DNA of 55,730 nt from Syntrophales bacterium (GCA_023228425.1 JALOBE010000018.1:1-55730); one strand, 5' to 3'; positions 34,165-43,271 are shown, counted from the stretch's first letter. Notes: generated from the sequence alone by a model not told the origin. Numbers and translations: made by a program.

Positions 34165-34560
34165 ATGAATATTGTTGTTGCCTACAGACATTCGAAGCAG
34201 TCGGAGAAAATGGTCGAAAAGGCCATCGAGCATGCACGAACCTTCAATGGAACCATATACCTCGTAACATCCCTCGAGGGAGGTTCGAAAGACAGCGCCG
34301 ACACCGTTCATTCTGCGCGGGACGCCCTGGACCGGGCCAGGGAACGGATTGAAAAGGAAGGAATTCCATGCGAAGTAAGTCTTCTGGTGAGAGGTCTTTC
34401 GCCGGGAGAAGATATTGTGGAATATGCCAGACAGAAAAAAGCCGATGAGATCATTGTCGGTGTACAGAAGAAATCAAAGGTGGGGAAGTTCCTCATGGGA
34501 TCGACGGCTCAACATGTCATTCTCAATGCCGGTTGCCCTGTCATAGCAATAAAGTTTTAA
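34165..34560 (+). CDS. universal stress protein (UspA family)
   Basis: The 131-residue protein has the Usp Rossmann-like fold: MNIVVAYRHSKQSEKMVEKA at the start and ADEIIVGVQKKSKVGKFLMG followed by STAQHVILNAGCPVIAI, matching the G-2x-G-9x-G(S/T) ATP-binding motif. It is probably an ATP-binding Usp of the MJ0577 type. Longer frames exist upstream but the ATG at 34165 follows GGGAGG at a usable distance. It stands between phaR and the phenylacetate-CoA ligase gene, with no further functional hint. Confidence 0.9.
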   Translation: MNIVVAYRHSKQSEKMVEKAIEHARTFNGTIYLVTSLEGGSKDSADTVHSARDALDRARERIEKEGIPCEVSLLVRGLSPGEDIVEYARQKKADEIIVGVQKKSKVGKFLMGSTAQHVILNAGCPVIAIKF

Positions 34561-34669
34561 AATTCCGCCGGGTTCCGATAACTCCGTGGCCGGCCATGTC
34601 GGACGAAGATACGGCGGAACTGACAATGTATACATCGCAGCAGAAAAATCTCCGGAGGTTGGATGCACC

Positions 34670-35968
34670 ATGTACTGGGAACCGGCAGTGGAAACCATGA
34701 ATCCCCAAGCCCTGAAGGAGTTGCAGCTCGAAGGGTTGATACAGACCGTAAACAATGCCGCCGATTCGGTGTTCTACGGAAATTTCTTTAAACGTACGAA
34801 CCTCGATCCGAAATCGATCCGGTCCCTTGACGACATTCAGAGATTACCGCTTACCACCAAGGATGACCTCAGGGAAGCCTGGCCCTATGGGCTCCTTGCC
34901 CTTTCGAAGGATGAACTGGTGAGAATGCATTCATCTTCGGGAACTACGGGTCGGGCAACGGTCATATTTCACACCGCCGGGGATCTCGAAGCCTGGACGA
35001 ATCTTCTGGCACGGTCCATGTACATGGCAGGCATGAGAAAAACTGATGTATTTCAGAACATGATGACCTATGGCCTGTTCACGGGCGGTTTGGGATTTCA
35101 CTATGGGTCCGAAAAAATCGGAGCCCTGACGATTCCCGCCGGTGCGGGGAACAGCAAACGGCAGATACAACTCATGAGAGACTTTGAAACAACCGTCATA
35201 CATATCATTCCCAGCTATGCCCTGCATTTGTCTGAGATCTTTGAGGAAATGGACCTGGATCCTCGCAGGGACACCGGCCTCCGCATCGCCTTTCTGGGAG
35301 CGGAGCCCCATTCGGAAGAGACGAGGCAGAAAATAGAGGCGTTTTATGGCCTTACGGCATACAACTCCTACGGCCTGTCAGAAATGAACGGTCCCGGAGT
35401 AGCCTTCGAATGTCCCTGCCAAGAGGGCCTCCATGTCTGGGAAGATAATTTTTTTGTTGAAATCATCGATCCCGATACCTTGAAGCCTGTCGAGGACGAC
35501 GTCGAGGGGGAACTGGTTCTGACCACACTGAAACGCACAGGCATGCCCATTCTCCGGTACCGGACGAAAGACCTGACCCGTTTCATACCAGGACCCTGTG
35601 GCTGTGGTAGAACACACCGTCGCATTGCAAGAATTACGGGGCGGACCGATGACATGATGATTCTGAAGGGCGTCAACATCTTTCCCATACAGATAGAGAA
35701 GAAACTGATGGAGATCGCCGGAGTGGGTAACGATTTCATGATTATTCTGGAGCGGGAAGGATATAATGACCGGATGATCGTTCGGGTCGAGGTGTTGAAA
35801 GAGTTTTTTTCAGGGGACCTCAAACAGCTGGAACAATTGAGAAAAAAGATTGCGGCAGAGCTGCAGAGTGACATTCTCATAACGCCCCGGGTCGAACTGG
35901 TGGAACCGGGCAGCCTGCCGAAAACAGAGGGCAAGGCCCTTCGCGTCATCGACAACAGAAAGGACTGA
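34670..35968 (+). CDS. phenylacetate-CoA ligase family AMP-forming enzyme
   Basis: The 432-residue protein matches PaaK: MHSSSGTTGRATVIFHTAGD P-loop (about residue 85), TYGLFTGGLGFHYGSEKIGA, YNSYGLSEMNGPGVAFEC, LRYRTKDLTRFI, GRTDDMMILKGVNIFPIQIE and the C-terminal Lys region. It activates phenylacetate or a related aryl acid to the CoA thioester with ATP, feeding anaerobic aromatic degradation. The start at 34670 has GGAGG 11 bases upstream; the frame begins at 34586. It is followed after 5 bases by an ACT protein, a very common pairing in anaerobes. The precise substrate is not determined. An indolepyruvate/2-oxoacid link is also possible. Confidence 0.92.
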   Translation: MYWEPAVETMNPQALKELQLEGLIQTVNNAADSVFYGNFFKRTNLDPKSIRSLDDIQRLPLTTKDDLREAWPYGLLALSKDELVRMHSSSGTTGRATVIFHTAGDLEAWTNLLARSMYMAGMRKTDVFQNMMTYGLFTGGLGFHYGSEKIGALTIPAGAGNSKRQIQLMRDFETTVIHIIPSYALHLSEIFEEMDLDPRRDTGLRIAFLGAEPHSEETRQKIEAFYGLTAYNSYGLSEMNGPGVAFECPCQEGLHVWEDNFFVEIIDPDTLKPVEDDVEGELVLTTLKRTGMPILRYRTKDLTRFIPGPCGCGRTHRRIARITGRTDDMMILKGVNIFPIQIEKKLMEIAGVGNDFMIILEREGYNDRMIVRVEVLKEFFSGDLKQLEQLRKKIAAELQSDILITPRVELVEPGSLPKTEGKALRVIDNRKD

Positions 35969-35973
35969 GTCTC

Positions 35974-36429
35974 ATGGTTGCCTACCAGCTTTCTATCTTC
36001 GCTGAAAACAAACCCGGACGCCTGGCAAAGGTAACGTCACTCATGGCGGCCGGCAAGATAAACATTCGAGCCATTACCATCTCCAGTTCCGATGCTTTCG
36101 GTGTCATAAACATGCTGGTTGATGATCCCGACCGGGCTCATGCGATCCTGGCGGAAGCGGGATTGACGGTCAGCCTCAAGCCCGTGGTGGCCGTTGTTAT
36201 ACCGGACAAGCCCGGTGGACTGGACAAGCTGATTCAACTGCTGTCACGAGAAAACATAAATATTGAAAATGCATATGGATTTGTTTTGGAAAGCTGGGAA
36301 AAGGCTGTATTCGTCCTCGAAATCGATCAGATAGACACAACACTGGATATTCTGAAAGCGGAAAAGTTCGAGACCCTCGACAGGGATGCCTTGGCTGCTG
36401 TCGAACCGTTCCATTACATGAAATACTGA
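35974..36429 (+). CDS. tandem ACT-domain protein
   Basis: The 151 residues are two ACT domains: QLSIFAENKPGRLAKVTSLM (from residue 5) and VVAVVIPDKPGGLDKLIQLL (about 72). Each has the glycine turn between beta-1 and alpha-1 that binds amino acids or other small acids. Such proteins regularly follow phenylacetate-CoA ligases and are thought to regulate aromatic amino acid or aryl-acid metabolism. It lies in the same operon with 5 bases between the genes. The ligand is unknown. Confidence 0.9.
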   Translation: MVAYQLSIFAENKPGRLAKVTSLMAAGKINIRAITISSSDAFGVINMLVDDPDRAHAILAEAGLTVSLKPVVAVVIPDKPGGLDKLIQLLSRENINIENAYGFVLESWEKAVFVLEIDQIDTTLDILKAEKFETLDRDALAAVEPFHYMKY

Positions 36430-36582
36430 CAGCTTCGTAAAATGGTACCGGAGGTATGCCTCCGGCACGAGAGCCGGAGGCTTGATGGCGCTCTCTCTTT
36501 CGTCACTGCGTCGTACCTCAAAGTACGTCTCTTTCCTCAGGATCTGCGCGTCGTGCCTTGAGGAGCCTTTTACAAAGCCGTC
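36428..36582. repeat. repeat family 2 copy
   Basis: GACAGCTTCGTAAAATGG at the left and GAGCCTTTTACAAAGCCGTC at the right are the termini. The core contains a hairpin CCGGAGG..CCTCCGG and CTTTCGTCACTGCGTCGTAC and AAGTACGTCTCTTTCCTCAG. The left end touches the stop codon of the ACT gene. Confidence 0.75.
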
Positions 36583-36705
36583 CTCTATCGGACGTTTTTC
36601 GACTTTGGCAAATACCGATGAATCCGTAAAATCATCCTGTGTAGTGACGAACGGTTATCCGCGCCTCCGAAGGAGAGCGCTGTCTCATGACAAGGGGGGT
36701 AGGGT

Positions 36706-37140
36706 ATGACCCATGAAGATGCAGGAAATTACGCGGGGAAACACCCCAAGGGTTCCGAACCGGACCGAAGGGTGGCCGAGGTGCTTGAAGAGTTGGCCCG
36801 CGACGGCACGATTAGTTGCGCGAACGCCTTTAAGACGGCCGCCAGACTCAATAGGAACCCCGCCGATGTGGGGATGACGATTGATCTCCTGGAGTACCGT
36901 ATTTCACGATGCCAACTGGGGCTCTTCGGGTACGGGTCCCGAAGGCGGATTGTCGAGCCCGCCGCTCAGGTGAGACCCGAGATGAAACAGGCCATCGAAG
37001 AAGCTCTTGAGGACGGCAGAATATCCTGCGCCGCCTGCTGGGAGGTCGCCCGGAGATTAGGCTGTGCCCGCATGGACGTGGCCTCGGCCTGCGAGGCTCT
37101 TGCAGTTAAAATCAGTGTATGCCAGTTGGGCTCCTTCTAA
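36706..37140 (+). CDS. uncharacterised duplicated protein with two ISxCQLGxF motifs
   Basis: The 144-residue protein is an internal duplication. Unit 1 (about 22-75) and unit 2 (about 92-144) share the pattern LEELARDGTISCANAFKTAA / IEEALEDGRISCAACWEVAR, then ISRCQLGLFGY / ISVCQLGSF. Each unit looks like a small winged helix with two conserved Cys, one in ISCAxA/ISCAAC and one in CQLG. Paired Cys suggest a metal or Fe-S site or a redox switch. It could be a DNA-binding regulator, but no direct evidence shows this. It has a purine-rich AAGGGGGGTAGGG before the ATG. I do not know a named family. Confidence 0.7.
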   Translation: MTHEDAGNYAGKHPKGSEPDRRVAEVLEELARDGTISCANAFKTAARLNRNPADVGMTIDLLEYRISRCQLGLFGYGSRRRIVEPAAQVRPEMKQAIEEALEDGRISCAACWEVARRLGCARMDVASACEALAVKISVCQLGSF

Positions 37141-37172
37141 TGGAAAGCTGAGACCTTTAAAACTATCGATTT

Positions 37173-37281
37173 CGTCATTTCGACCTCTCCCCCGTCGCTT
37201 CGAACGCATGTGAGAAGTCTAAAAGATCCCTCGCTTTGCCCGGGACAGGGATTTCTCGTCGCGATGCTCCTCGAAATGACA
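37173..37281 (+). repeat. MITE-like element, family 1, copy 4
   Basis: Bounded by CGTCATTTCGA and TCGAAATGACA. The body matches copies 1 and 3 (CTTCGAACGCATGTGAGAAG, GATCCCTCGCTTTGC). The left flank GAGACCTTTAAAACTATCGA is also shared with copy 1. A fragment of repeat family 2 (CTCGTAAAAAGCGTCCCAG) follows at about 37304. Confidence 0.8.
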
Positions 37282-37334
37282 AAATTCAAAAGGTCTCCGC
37301 CCTCGTAAAAAGCGTCCCAGTCCGCCTCGGGCGG

Positions 37335-39368
37335 TCAGGTATCCTCGCCGCCCCTATCCCGATACATTGCCTCGATTTCCCGGCTGAACTTCTCCTCGAT
37401 GACCCGCCGCTTCATCTTCATGCTCGGTGTCAACTCGCCGGTTTCGATCCGGAATGGCTCCGTCAGGATGGAGCAATATTTCACCTGTTCGTGACGGGGC
37501 ACGCGGCGGTTCACCTCGTCCACCCGACTTCGTATGAGTGCCTGGATTTCCGGGGTGTTCACCAGCCCTTCCGGTGTAGATGCCGCGAGACCCATGGATT
37601 CAGCGAACTGGAAAAGTTTTTCGAAGTCGGGAACGATAAGAGCAGTGCAGTATTTTCTTCCGTCACCGATCAGAATGGCCTGATCGATACCGGGTTGGGC
37701 CGTCAGGGCCAGCTCGATGGGCTGAGGGGCTATGTTTTGCCCTCCCGACGTGACAAAGAGGTTCTTTTTCCTGTCAGTGATAGAGAGGAACCCATCATCG
37801 TCGAACCATCCGATATCACCCGTCCGGAACCACCCGTCTTCAGTGAAAGCCTGTCCTGTTTCATGGGGAAGGTTCCAGTATTCCTCGAATACCTGGGGAC
37901 CCCGGGCGAGGATTTCCCCGTCATCCGCTATCCGCTCATCTGTTCCGATGACCGGGCGCCCCACCGTGCCGGGTTTTATACACAACATGGAACCGATACT
38001 CCTGCTGATAAAATAGAGCGTACAGATCCGGGAGAGACTGGCAAAGGGATTCCTGCCCTGTGACTGTCCCCTGACAAGGAGGTTGACAAGCCCATCAATG
38101 AGTCGGCCGCGCCAGGCCGTTGATTCTTTGAGAGAGCGGTCACTGAATTCCGGTTCGTTGAAATTCAGGACAGCGCAGGTTTCCGTGAGGCCGTACCCTT
38201 CGTTGAGCTGAACTCCCAGCGATCGAACGAAGTTGCAGACGTCTCCGGACAAACTGCCGCCGCCTGAAACGGCCAGGACAAGACGGTCCAGGCCGGCCCT
38301 TTTTCTGACGCTGTCGAAAACAAGCGCGTTGGCAATCCACAGCCGGAGCATTAACGCAAGAGAGGGCACTCTGCCTTCCGCCATTGCCCCGGTAAAATCC
38401 ATACCCGCCGTGTTCGCCCATTTGAATATCGACTGTACCCGGGGCGACCGGCCCGCAACGTTTGAATGGACCCGATCGTAGAGTTTTTCGTACAAGCGGG
38501 GAACGCTGATGATGACATTGGGACGGATTTCCCGAATGGTTTCTCCCAGGGATTCGAAACGTTCGGTAAAGACAAGAATGTTTCCCTGGTAAAGTCCTCC
38601 AACGTGATAGTCGGACGTTCTCCCGTAGGCATGGCTCAGGGGGAGATGGACCAAGTGCGTCAGGGTGATTCCCCGTTCCCGCTGTCGCCGCATGAGGATG
38701 GAATTGGCGGCCTGCTTCATGTTGGCCATCCAGTGTTTCTGCTTCAGGACCACACCCTTGGGAGTTCCCGTTGTTCCCGATGTATAGATAATGGACGTGA
38801 TATCATCGGGGTCAACACTGTCGATGCGGTCTTCCATCTCCTGTATGGATATTCCCTGTCGCCCCAGCTCCATCACTTCGTTGAAGGTCAACAGATTGCC
38901 GGGCCTGTCTCCATTCCAGGGCTCCATGACAATAATCGCCGGGAGGGGGGCTGTCTTCTCTTCCATTCTGAGGGCCATGGACGCCTTGTCGGCTGTTGAG
39001 GTGACGATAACCCGTGCTCCGCTGTCGGCCATCATCCATGCGAGTTCATCCTCCGTCAGTGTCGTGTGGAGGGGGACTTCGATGGCGCCCGCTCCCTGTA
39101 TGGCCTGGTCGGCAATGATCCACCGGGGCCGGCTTTCAGACAACAGGGCAACACGGTCACCGGCCGCTACACCCAGCACGACCAGTCCCCGGGCGAAATC
39201 AATAACCTGGTCCCGTACAGTCTTCCAAGTCATGTGGTGATACTCGTCTGTGAGTACCCCGAGGTCATTGAAGCGGGAGGAAAGAAACCGTCGCGCATCG
39301 CCCAGGCGGAGGGCCCGGCGATGAAAAAGACCGCAGAGGGTATCCTTTTCAAAGACCATTCGTTCCAT
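37335..39368 (-). CDS. AMP-dependent long-chain acyl-CoA synthetase
   Basis: The protein of about 677 residues belongs to the ANL superfamily, long-chain FadD/FAA type. Motifs: P-loop IIYTSGTTGTPKGVVLKQKH (about residue 200), HLPLSHAYGRTSDYHVGG, YGLTETCAVLNFNEP, GWFRTGDIGWFDDDGFLSIT, DRKKNLFVTSGGQNIAPQPI and the C-terminal catalytic Lys (ELTPSMKMKRRVI). It adenylates a fatty acid and forms acyl-CoA in the cytoplasm. Relative to FadD it is long, like the eukaryotic-type class common in Deltaproteobacteria. The ATG at 39368 is preferred over a TTG at 39410; ribosome sites are weak for both. Confidence 0.92.
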   Translation of the reverse strand: MERMVFEKDTLCGLFHRRALRLGDARRFLSSRFNDLGVLTDEYHHMTWKTVRDQVIDFARGLVVLGVAAGDRVALLSESRPRWIIADQAIQGAGAIEVPLHTTLTEDELAWMMADSGARVIVTSTADKASMALRMEEKTAPLPAIIVMEPWNGDRPGNLLTFNEVMELGRQGISIQEMEDRIDSVDPDDITSIIYTSGTTGTPKGVVLKQKHWMANMKQAANSILMRRQRERGITLTHLVHLPLSHAYGRTSDYHVGGLYQGNILVFTERFESLGETIREIRPNVIISVPRLYEKLYDRVHSNVAGRSPRVQSIFKWANTAGMDFTGAMAEGRVPSLALMLRLWIANALVFDSVRKRAGLDRLVLAVSGGGSLSGDVCNFVRSLGVQLNEGYGLTETCAVLNFNEPEFSDRSLKESTAWRGRLIDGLVNLLVRGQSQGRNPFASLSRICTLYFISRSIGSMLCIKPGTVGRPVIGTDERIADDGEILARGPQVFEEYWNLPHETGQAFTEDGWFRTGDIGWFDDDGFLSITDRKKNLFVTSGGQNIAPQPIELALTAQPGIDQAILIGDGRKYCTALIVPDFEKLFQFAESMGLAASTPEGLVNTPEIQALIRSRVDEVNRRVPRHEQVKYCSILTEPFRIETGELTPSMKMKRRVIEEKFSREIEAMYRDRGGEDT

Positions 39369-39446
39369 TGGTTTACATATCAGGAATGATAATCCTGTAA
39401 AAAATCGCAAAACGTCCGATGGCCGTCAGGCCCTGTTGCGGGCCGG

Positions 39447-40406
39447 TCATGCCCGGAAGGTCAGCCTGGTGCCACTCATGTTGAATATAAAACGATCCGG
39501 CATTTTCTGCTCCATGAACATGGTGGCCTTTCTGCCGGTGCAGTGACAGGGCACAACAAATTCGGGATTCAGGTTTATCAGTTCCTCCGTCGTCCTTTCA
39601 ATGATGGCTTCAAAGAGAGGTCCCGTGAGGTGAAATCCTCCCATGACGGCGTGAACACTGTCGATACCGGTAACCTGTTTTGCGTGGATGACCGTATTCA
39701 CAATACCTGCGTGGGCACATCCCGAAATGATGATGAGGCCCTTGTCCCTGAGATTGATGACAATGGCCGAATCGTCTTCGATGGGGTCCCATGCTTTTGT
39801 CCCGCCGGTGTCCCGATAGGCGATGGGGAATCCCTTTTCGAAATCCGTTTTTCTCGGAATCTCACCCAGAAACAGGACATGGTTTCCCGGAAGCGGTTGT
39901 GGCTCCGTTGTTTCAACGATCCTGATTCCCCGGTCCTCCAGGGGTTTTCGATCAAATCGGGGGAAATGCATGAGGAATCCGGGTAGAGGTTCGAGATAAC
40001 GGAATGGAGTGAATACCCCGGGGTGACAGAAAAGCGGGATTCCGTTCCTGCCGGTCATGTCAGTGAGTTGTGCTATGCCCCCCGTGTGATCGCTGTGACC
40101 GTGAGAGAGGGCCATACTGTCAATCTCATGCAGCGGAGCTCCGAGAAGTTTCGCGTTGCAGGCCGCGCCGTCAGGGGAAAAGCCGAAATCAAAAAGCATG
40201 GTGCGCCATGTATCACCCGAACCTGTTCTCACCACGACCGAGAATCCGTGCTCGGCTCGTATTGAATTATTGATTTCACCATTTTTCAGAATTGACGCGC
40301 GTCGCACCATGGTTGAATTGTCTTGAAGGGCCATGTCGATATAGTTGTCCTGCAGGCAGAGAACCTCGACGGTGTCCACTGCTTCAATAGAGCGCGGGTC
40401 AGTCAT
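39447..40406 (-). CDS. metallo-beta-lactamase fold hydrolase
   Basis: The 319-residue protein has the MBL metal motif SHGHSDHTGG (about residue 100), the second ligand region SGCAHAG (about 230) and a C-terminal VPCHCTG. This set resembles the 7,8-dihydropterin-6-methyl-beta-RFAP synthase-like group (COG1237), although the substrate here is unknown. It would bind two Zn or Fe ions and hydrolyse or rearrange a phosphorylated or thioester substrate. It lies between the acyl-CoA synthetase and greA with its own start. Confidence 0.85.
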   Translation of the reverse strand: MTDPRSIEAVDTVEVLCLQDNYIDMALQDNSTMVRRASILKNGEINNSIRAEHGFSVVVRTGSGDTWRTMLFDFGFSPDGAACNAKLLGAPLHEIDSMALSHGHSDHTGGIAQLTDMTGRNGIPLFCHPGVFTPFRYLEPLPGFLMHFPRFDRKPLEDRGIRIVETTEPQPLPGNHVLFLGEIPRKTDFEKGFPIAYRDTGGTKAWDPIEDDSAIVINLRDKGLIIISGCAHAGIVNTVIHAKQVTGIDSVHAVMGGFHLTGPLFEAIIERTTEELINLNPEFVVPCHCTGRKATMFMEQKMPDRFIFNMSGTRLTFRA

Positions 40407-40451
40407 TGCACTTCCTCTCTTTCACTTGTTTTTTGTGAAGGGAACGCCAGA

Positions 40452-40934
40452 CTAGCGGTGCGGCCTGATCGCGATGTCTACGACCTCAAACCGTCTGAGT
40501 CCTCCCGGTGTTCTGACAGAAACCTCCTGTCCCACTTCCTTCCCGATCAGGGCTTTCCCAATGGGCGAGGTTACTGAAATTTTACCGTTGTTGACATCCG
40601 ATTCATAAGGGCCCACGAGGACAAATTCGATGGTTTCTTTGCGCATCATGTCTTCCAGTGTGACCGTTGAGCCGAAGACGATCCGTTCGTTTGTCAGGTC
40701 CTTCACCTCGATGATGTGGGAACCGGCAAGCTTGTTCTCGATTTCCTGAATCTTTCCCTGGATAAAGGACTGCTCTGTCTTCGCCGCTTCATACTCCGCA
40801 TTTTCAGAAATGTCTCCGTAGGATCGCGCCGCTTCGATGGCCCGGATATTTTCCGGAACCGCCACCCGTTTCAAGTGATCCAGGTCTTTTTTCAGCTTTT
40901 CAAATCCCGGTTTCGTGATCGGGACTTTCTGCAT
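40452..40934 (-). CDS. greA: transcription elongation factor GreA
   Basis: The 160-residue protein has the N-terminal coiled coil with the acidic tip (NIRAIEAARSYGDISENAEY then EAAK) that enters the RNA polymerase secondary channel. The C-terminal GreA/GreB domain has GSTVTLEDMMRKETIEFVLV and SVTSPIGKALIGKEVGQEVS. It rescues backtracked transcription complexes by stimulating RNA cleavage. Length and motifs are standard. The ATG at 40934 follows GGAGGGGGTATC. It is a single gene. Confidence 0.97.
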   Translation of the reverse strand: MQKVPITKPGFEKLKKDLDHLKRVAVPENIRAIEAARSYGDISENAEYEAAKTEQSFIQGKIQEIENKLAGSHIIEVKDLTNERIVFGSTVTLEDMMRKETIEFVLVGPYESDVNNGKISVTSPIGKALIGKEVGQEVSVRTPGGLRRFEVVDIAIRPHR

Positions 40935-41052
40935 GATACCCCCTCCGGTACGTTCCTCTTCAGTACCGTGTCACGCTTTATTATTCCTTCGGGCATCGTG
41001 GTTCAGTGCTTAAGCGGCAGCTTCGTTCCGGAAGATTCGGCCTTACACGGCA

Positions 41053-41412
41053 CTAGTCGGAAGACGCGGCTTTCTTTTTCTGCTTGAGCAGCGCTTTCGC
41101 AGCTTTTTTCTCAATCTTGCTTCGTTCCTTGGCAGCTTTGTCGTCTTTCAATGGTGTCGGCACTGCATCTGTTTTTTCCAGCGAACGTCCGTCCGTTCGA
41201 GCAGGAGTCGAAAGGGCGGTTTGACTCCCGGCGCGTTCGATCTTTTTCGTTTCCCGAGGAGGCTTCTGTTCTTTTCCCCTTGCTTTTTCTATGAGATGCT
41301 CCGCGAATTTTCTGCCGAACTGACCTATGAATCCGGCCACCAGGACCACCACCGCCCACGTTATAACATCAGCAACTGTAATAGAATCAATAAGTGATCG
41401 TATCTGATCCAT
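41053..41412 (-). CDS. small membrane-anchored Lys-rich hypothetical protein
   Basis: The 119-residue protein (123 if it starts at 41424) has one hydrophobic segment near the N-terminus (VITWAVVVLVAGFIGQFG) followed by a long, charged, Lys-rich cytoplasmic tail ending in EKKAAKALLKQKKKAASSD. No catalytic domain is visible. Starts at 41424 and 41412 have similar weak ribosome sites; the choice is uncertain. Neighbours on the same strand are greA downstream and mobB upstream. Function unknown; the shape suggests a membrane-tethered nucleic acid or scaffold protein. Confidence 0.6.
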   Translation of the reverse strand: MDQIRSLIDSITVADVITWAVVVLVAGFIGQFGRKFAEHLIEKARGKEQKPPRETKKIERAGSQTALSTPARTDGRSLEKTDAVPTPLKDDKAAKERSKIEKKAAKALLKQKKKAASSD

Positions 41413-41597
41413 AGAACGATGCATTCTCTTTTTTGACGACCTCGTACAACGTCGAGCAATGTCCTTTCTTAATGCCGTGCAGTACCTGATCCTTCAGAGC
41501 GGAACCCGTCGCGTGGAATGTCGGTTCCCGCTCGTGGGAACCATTCGGCGTGACAGGGTATTCGCACATTTCACCAGCCGATTCCCGCTCTTTCCGG

Positions 41598-42101
41598 CTA
41601 TGTTTTCGTCGGCTTGAAACGACGTTCCATCAGGTCAGCGAGTGCCGGCACATCGTTGATGTCATAACAGAGGACAGGAACATCATCAAGATGCCTGTCG
41701 GTCGCTATCGCGATGAGCGTGTCGTCGTTCAGGCAGATGAGGCCGTGATGTGTCGCCGCCAGAGACACCTCGATCTTCGGGAAGGGGTTTTCCTTGAATC
41801 CTTCCACCAAGACAAAATCGGCATCGCGAATGAAGCGGTCTACCAGTTCCTGTATGTCGTAATCCCGGTTGCTGTCTTCAATGACGGCCACCGTGTGGGG
41901 AGAAGCGATTACCGTCGTCACGGCACCGGCACGCCTGTGGCGCCAACTGTCTTTGCCTTCGTGGTCGATTTCAAAGCCGTGGCGGTTGTGTTTGATCGTG
42001 GCGACCCGGTACCCTCTTTCGGCAAGAAGCGGTATCAGCCTTTCAATAAGAGTGGTCTTCCCCGAATTCGATTTTCCCACGATTGACAAAATGTACGGCA
42101 T
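41598..42101 (-). CDS. mobB: molybdopterin-guanine dinucleotide biosynthesis protein MobB
   Basis: The 167-residue P-loop GTPase has the Walker A VGKSNSGKTTLIERLIPLLA (residues 8-27), ATIKHNRHGFEIDHEGKDSW and FVLVEGFKENPFPKIEV, typical of MobB. It helps attach GMP to molybdopterin to form the bis-MGD cofactor used by formate dehydrogenases such as the one at 51485. No mobA is in the window. It lies 7 bases downstream of the DUF4213/DUF364 gene, so the two are probably co-transcribed. Confidence 0.93.
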   Translation of the reverse strand: MPYILSIVGKSNSGKTTLIERLIPLLAERGYRVATIKHNRHGFEIDHEGKDSWRHRRAGAVTTVIASPHTVAVIEDSNRDYDIQELVDRFIRDADFVLVEGFKENPFPKIEVSLAATHHGLICLNDDTLIAIATDRHLDDVPVLCYDINDVPALADLMERRFKPTKT

Positions 42102-42108
42102 CGCCCGA

Positions 42109-42891
42109 TTATCCCTGTCTCTGCCACAGAAGGTTTATAAAGTGAAGCCAGGGCCTCATTGCCGGAGTGCCGCCCCCTTCGGACACGACCCGTAAAATTG
42201 TCTCATTGTCCAGGCTGACCGAACCTCCAAGATGATTGACCGGAGTTCCCCGAAATGCGCCGGGGTACAGTGGCGTCGAGGGACCCAATACCGTCACATG
42301 CCGGGTACCGGTGAGTCGGTTAAGGATTGCTTCGACCGTGTCGTTGAGAATACTCGTGGCTGTGACAAGGGCCACTGTTGCTCCCTCCAGAGCCTCGTCC
42401 CGATCCCGGCCATTCCGGTAGCCGGGTCGGGCCGGGTCAAGCTCAACAATGGTAAGGGTCGCGCCCGTCTTCTCTATTTTTTTGACGAGAGGTCCGAAAA
42501 ATCCCACCATGGCAACCCGGTCACGGGAAGAGAGGCCTGTCAGGTCGAGGGTGTCTCCGTCGGTGCCGGCCTGTGCTACGGAATGATCTGTATTGAGAAC
42601 CGCGTTTGCCGTGGCGAGACCCAGGGCTTTTTCAAGGGAACTTCTTCCATCCACAAGGAGGTTCAGCAGGGTTGAAGCCCGACCGGCGGCGAGAGTTCCC
42701 GCCTTCTTGAATACAGAACACCCCGGACCGAGGTTGTGTCTCAGCATCGCCGCCAGTCCCAGTCGCTTTCCTTCCAGAAGGACGACAACATAGCCCAGAC
42801 CGATGCGGACGTCTTCAATGGCCAGAGACGATGCCCTTTTGTACGCTTCTTCATGGATAGCTTTGCTGATTGAGCCGTATGTGATCATCAT
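42109..42891 (-). CDS. DUF4213/DUF364 family protein (putative metal chelation)
   Basis: The 260-residue protein matches the DUF364 heavy-metal-chelation family with an N-terminal DUF4213 segment (IEDVRIGLGYVVVLLEGKRL). The C-terminal Rossmann-like part has VAMVGFFGPLVKKI, TLTIVELDPARPG and HVTVLGPSTPLYPGAF. Members in anaerobes often lie next to molybdenum or tungsten cofactor genes and aldehyde oxidoreductases. Here mobB is directly downstream. A metal insertion or handling role for pterin enzymes is plausible but unproven. The ATG at 42891 has AGAGGTGG upstream. Confidence 0.85.
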   Translation of the reverse strand: MMITYGSISKAIHEEAYKRASSLAIEDVRIGLGYVVVLLEGKRLGLAAMLRHNLGPGCSVFKKAGTLAAGRASTLLNLLVDGRSSLEKALGLATANAVLNTDHSVAQAGTDGDTLDLTGLSSRDRVAMVGFFGPLVKKIEKTGATLTIVELDPARPGYRNGRDRDEALEGATVALVTATSILNDTVEAILNRLTGTRHVTVLGPSTPLYPGAFRGTPVNHLGGSVSLDNETILRVVSEGGGTPAMRPWLHFINLLWQRQG

Positions 42892-42950
42892 TTTCCACCT
42901 CTCATAGTATCTTACTTACCTAAGGGGAATCGCTCGGTCAAGGCATGATT

Positions 42951-43076
42951 GATGGCTTCGTAAAAAGTCCGGATGCTGCGTTGCGCTTCATCCTTCGTCA
43001 CTGCGGCGTACCACTAAGTACGCCTCATTCCTCAGGATTTGTGCGCCTTGCCTGCGGAGCTTTTTACGAAGCCATC
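42951..43076. repeat. repeat family 2, best-preserved copy with 17-bp perfect terminal inverted repeats
   Basis: GATGGCTTCGTAAAAAG at the left and CTTTTTACGAAGCCATC at the right are perfect complements. The 126-bp element contains ATGCTGCGTTGCGCTTCATC, CTTCGTCACTGCGGCGTACC and AAGTACGCCTCATTCCTCAG, the blocks seen in all other copies. It encodes no protein, so it is MITE-like. Confidence 0.85.
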
Positions 43077-43221
43077 CTCAACCAGATGTTTTTCGACTTT
43101 TTACGGGACCGTCATGATTGACGGATTCGTAACATGGTACCGGAGGCATGTCTCCGGCACTATATCCGGATGCCGCGTTGCTTCCGTATGATGACCACTC
43201 ATTTTTTTCTCAGGACGCACT

Positions 43222-43271
43222 AAATATAACCAAATATAACCCTTACTACCCAATACAAACCAATAATAACC
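43222..43271 (+). repeat. five-unit array of about 10-bp repeats ending in ACC
   Basis: The units read AAATATAACC, AAATATAACC, CTTACTACCC, AATACAAACC and AATAATAACC. Each ends in CC with an exact 10-base period, close to one DNA turn, so all CC steps face one side of the helix. It lies about 100 bases upstream of the -10 box of the AOR-operon promoter. It may be a binding array for a regulator or a bent segment. Confidence 0.5.

Noticed and set aside
41387..41569. 60-codon minus-strand frame between the small membrane protein and mobB
   Set aside because: It overlaps the start of the membrane protein, has a weak start and no motif.
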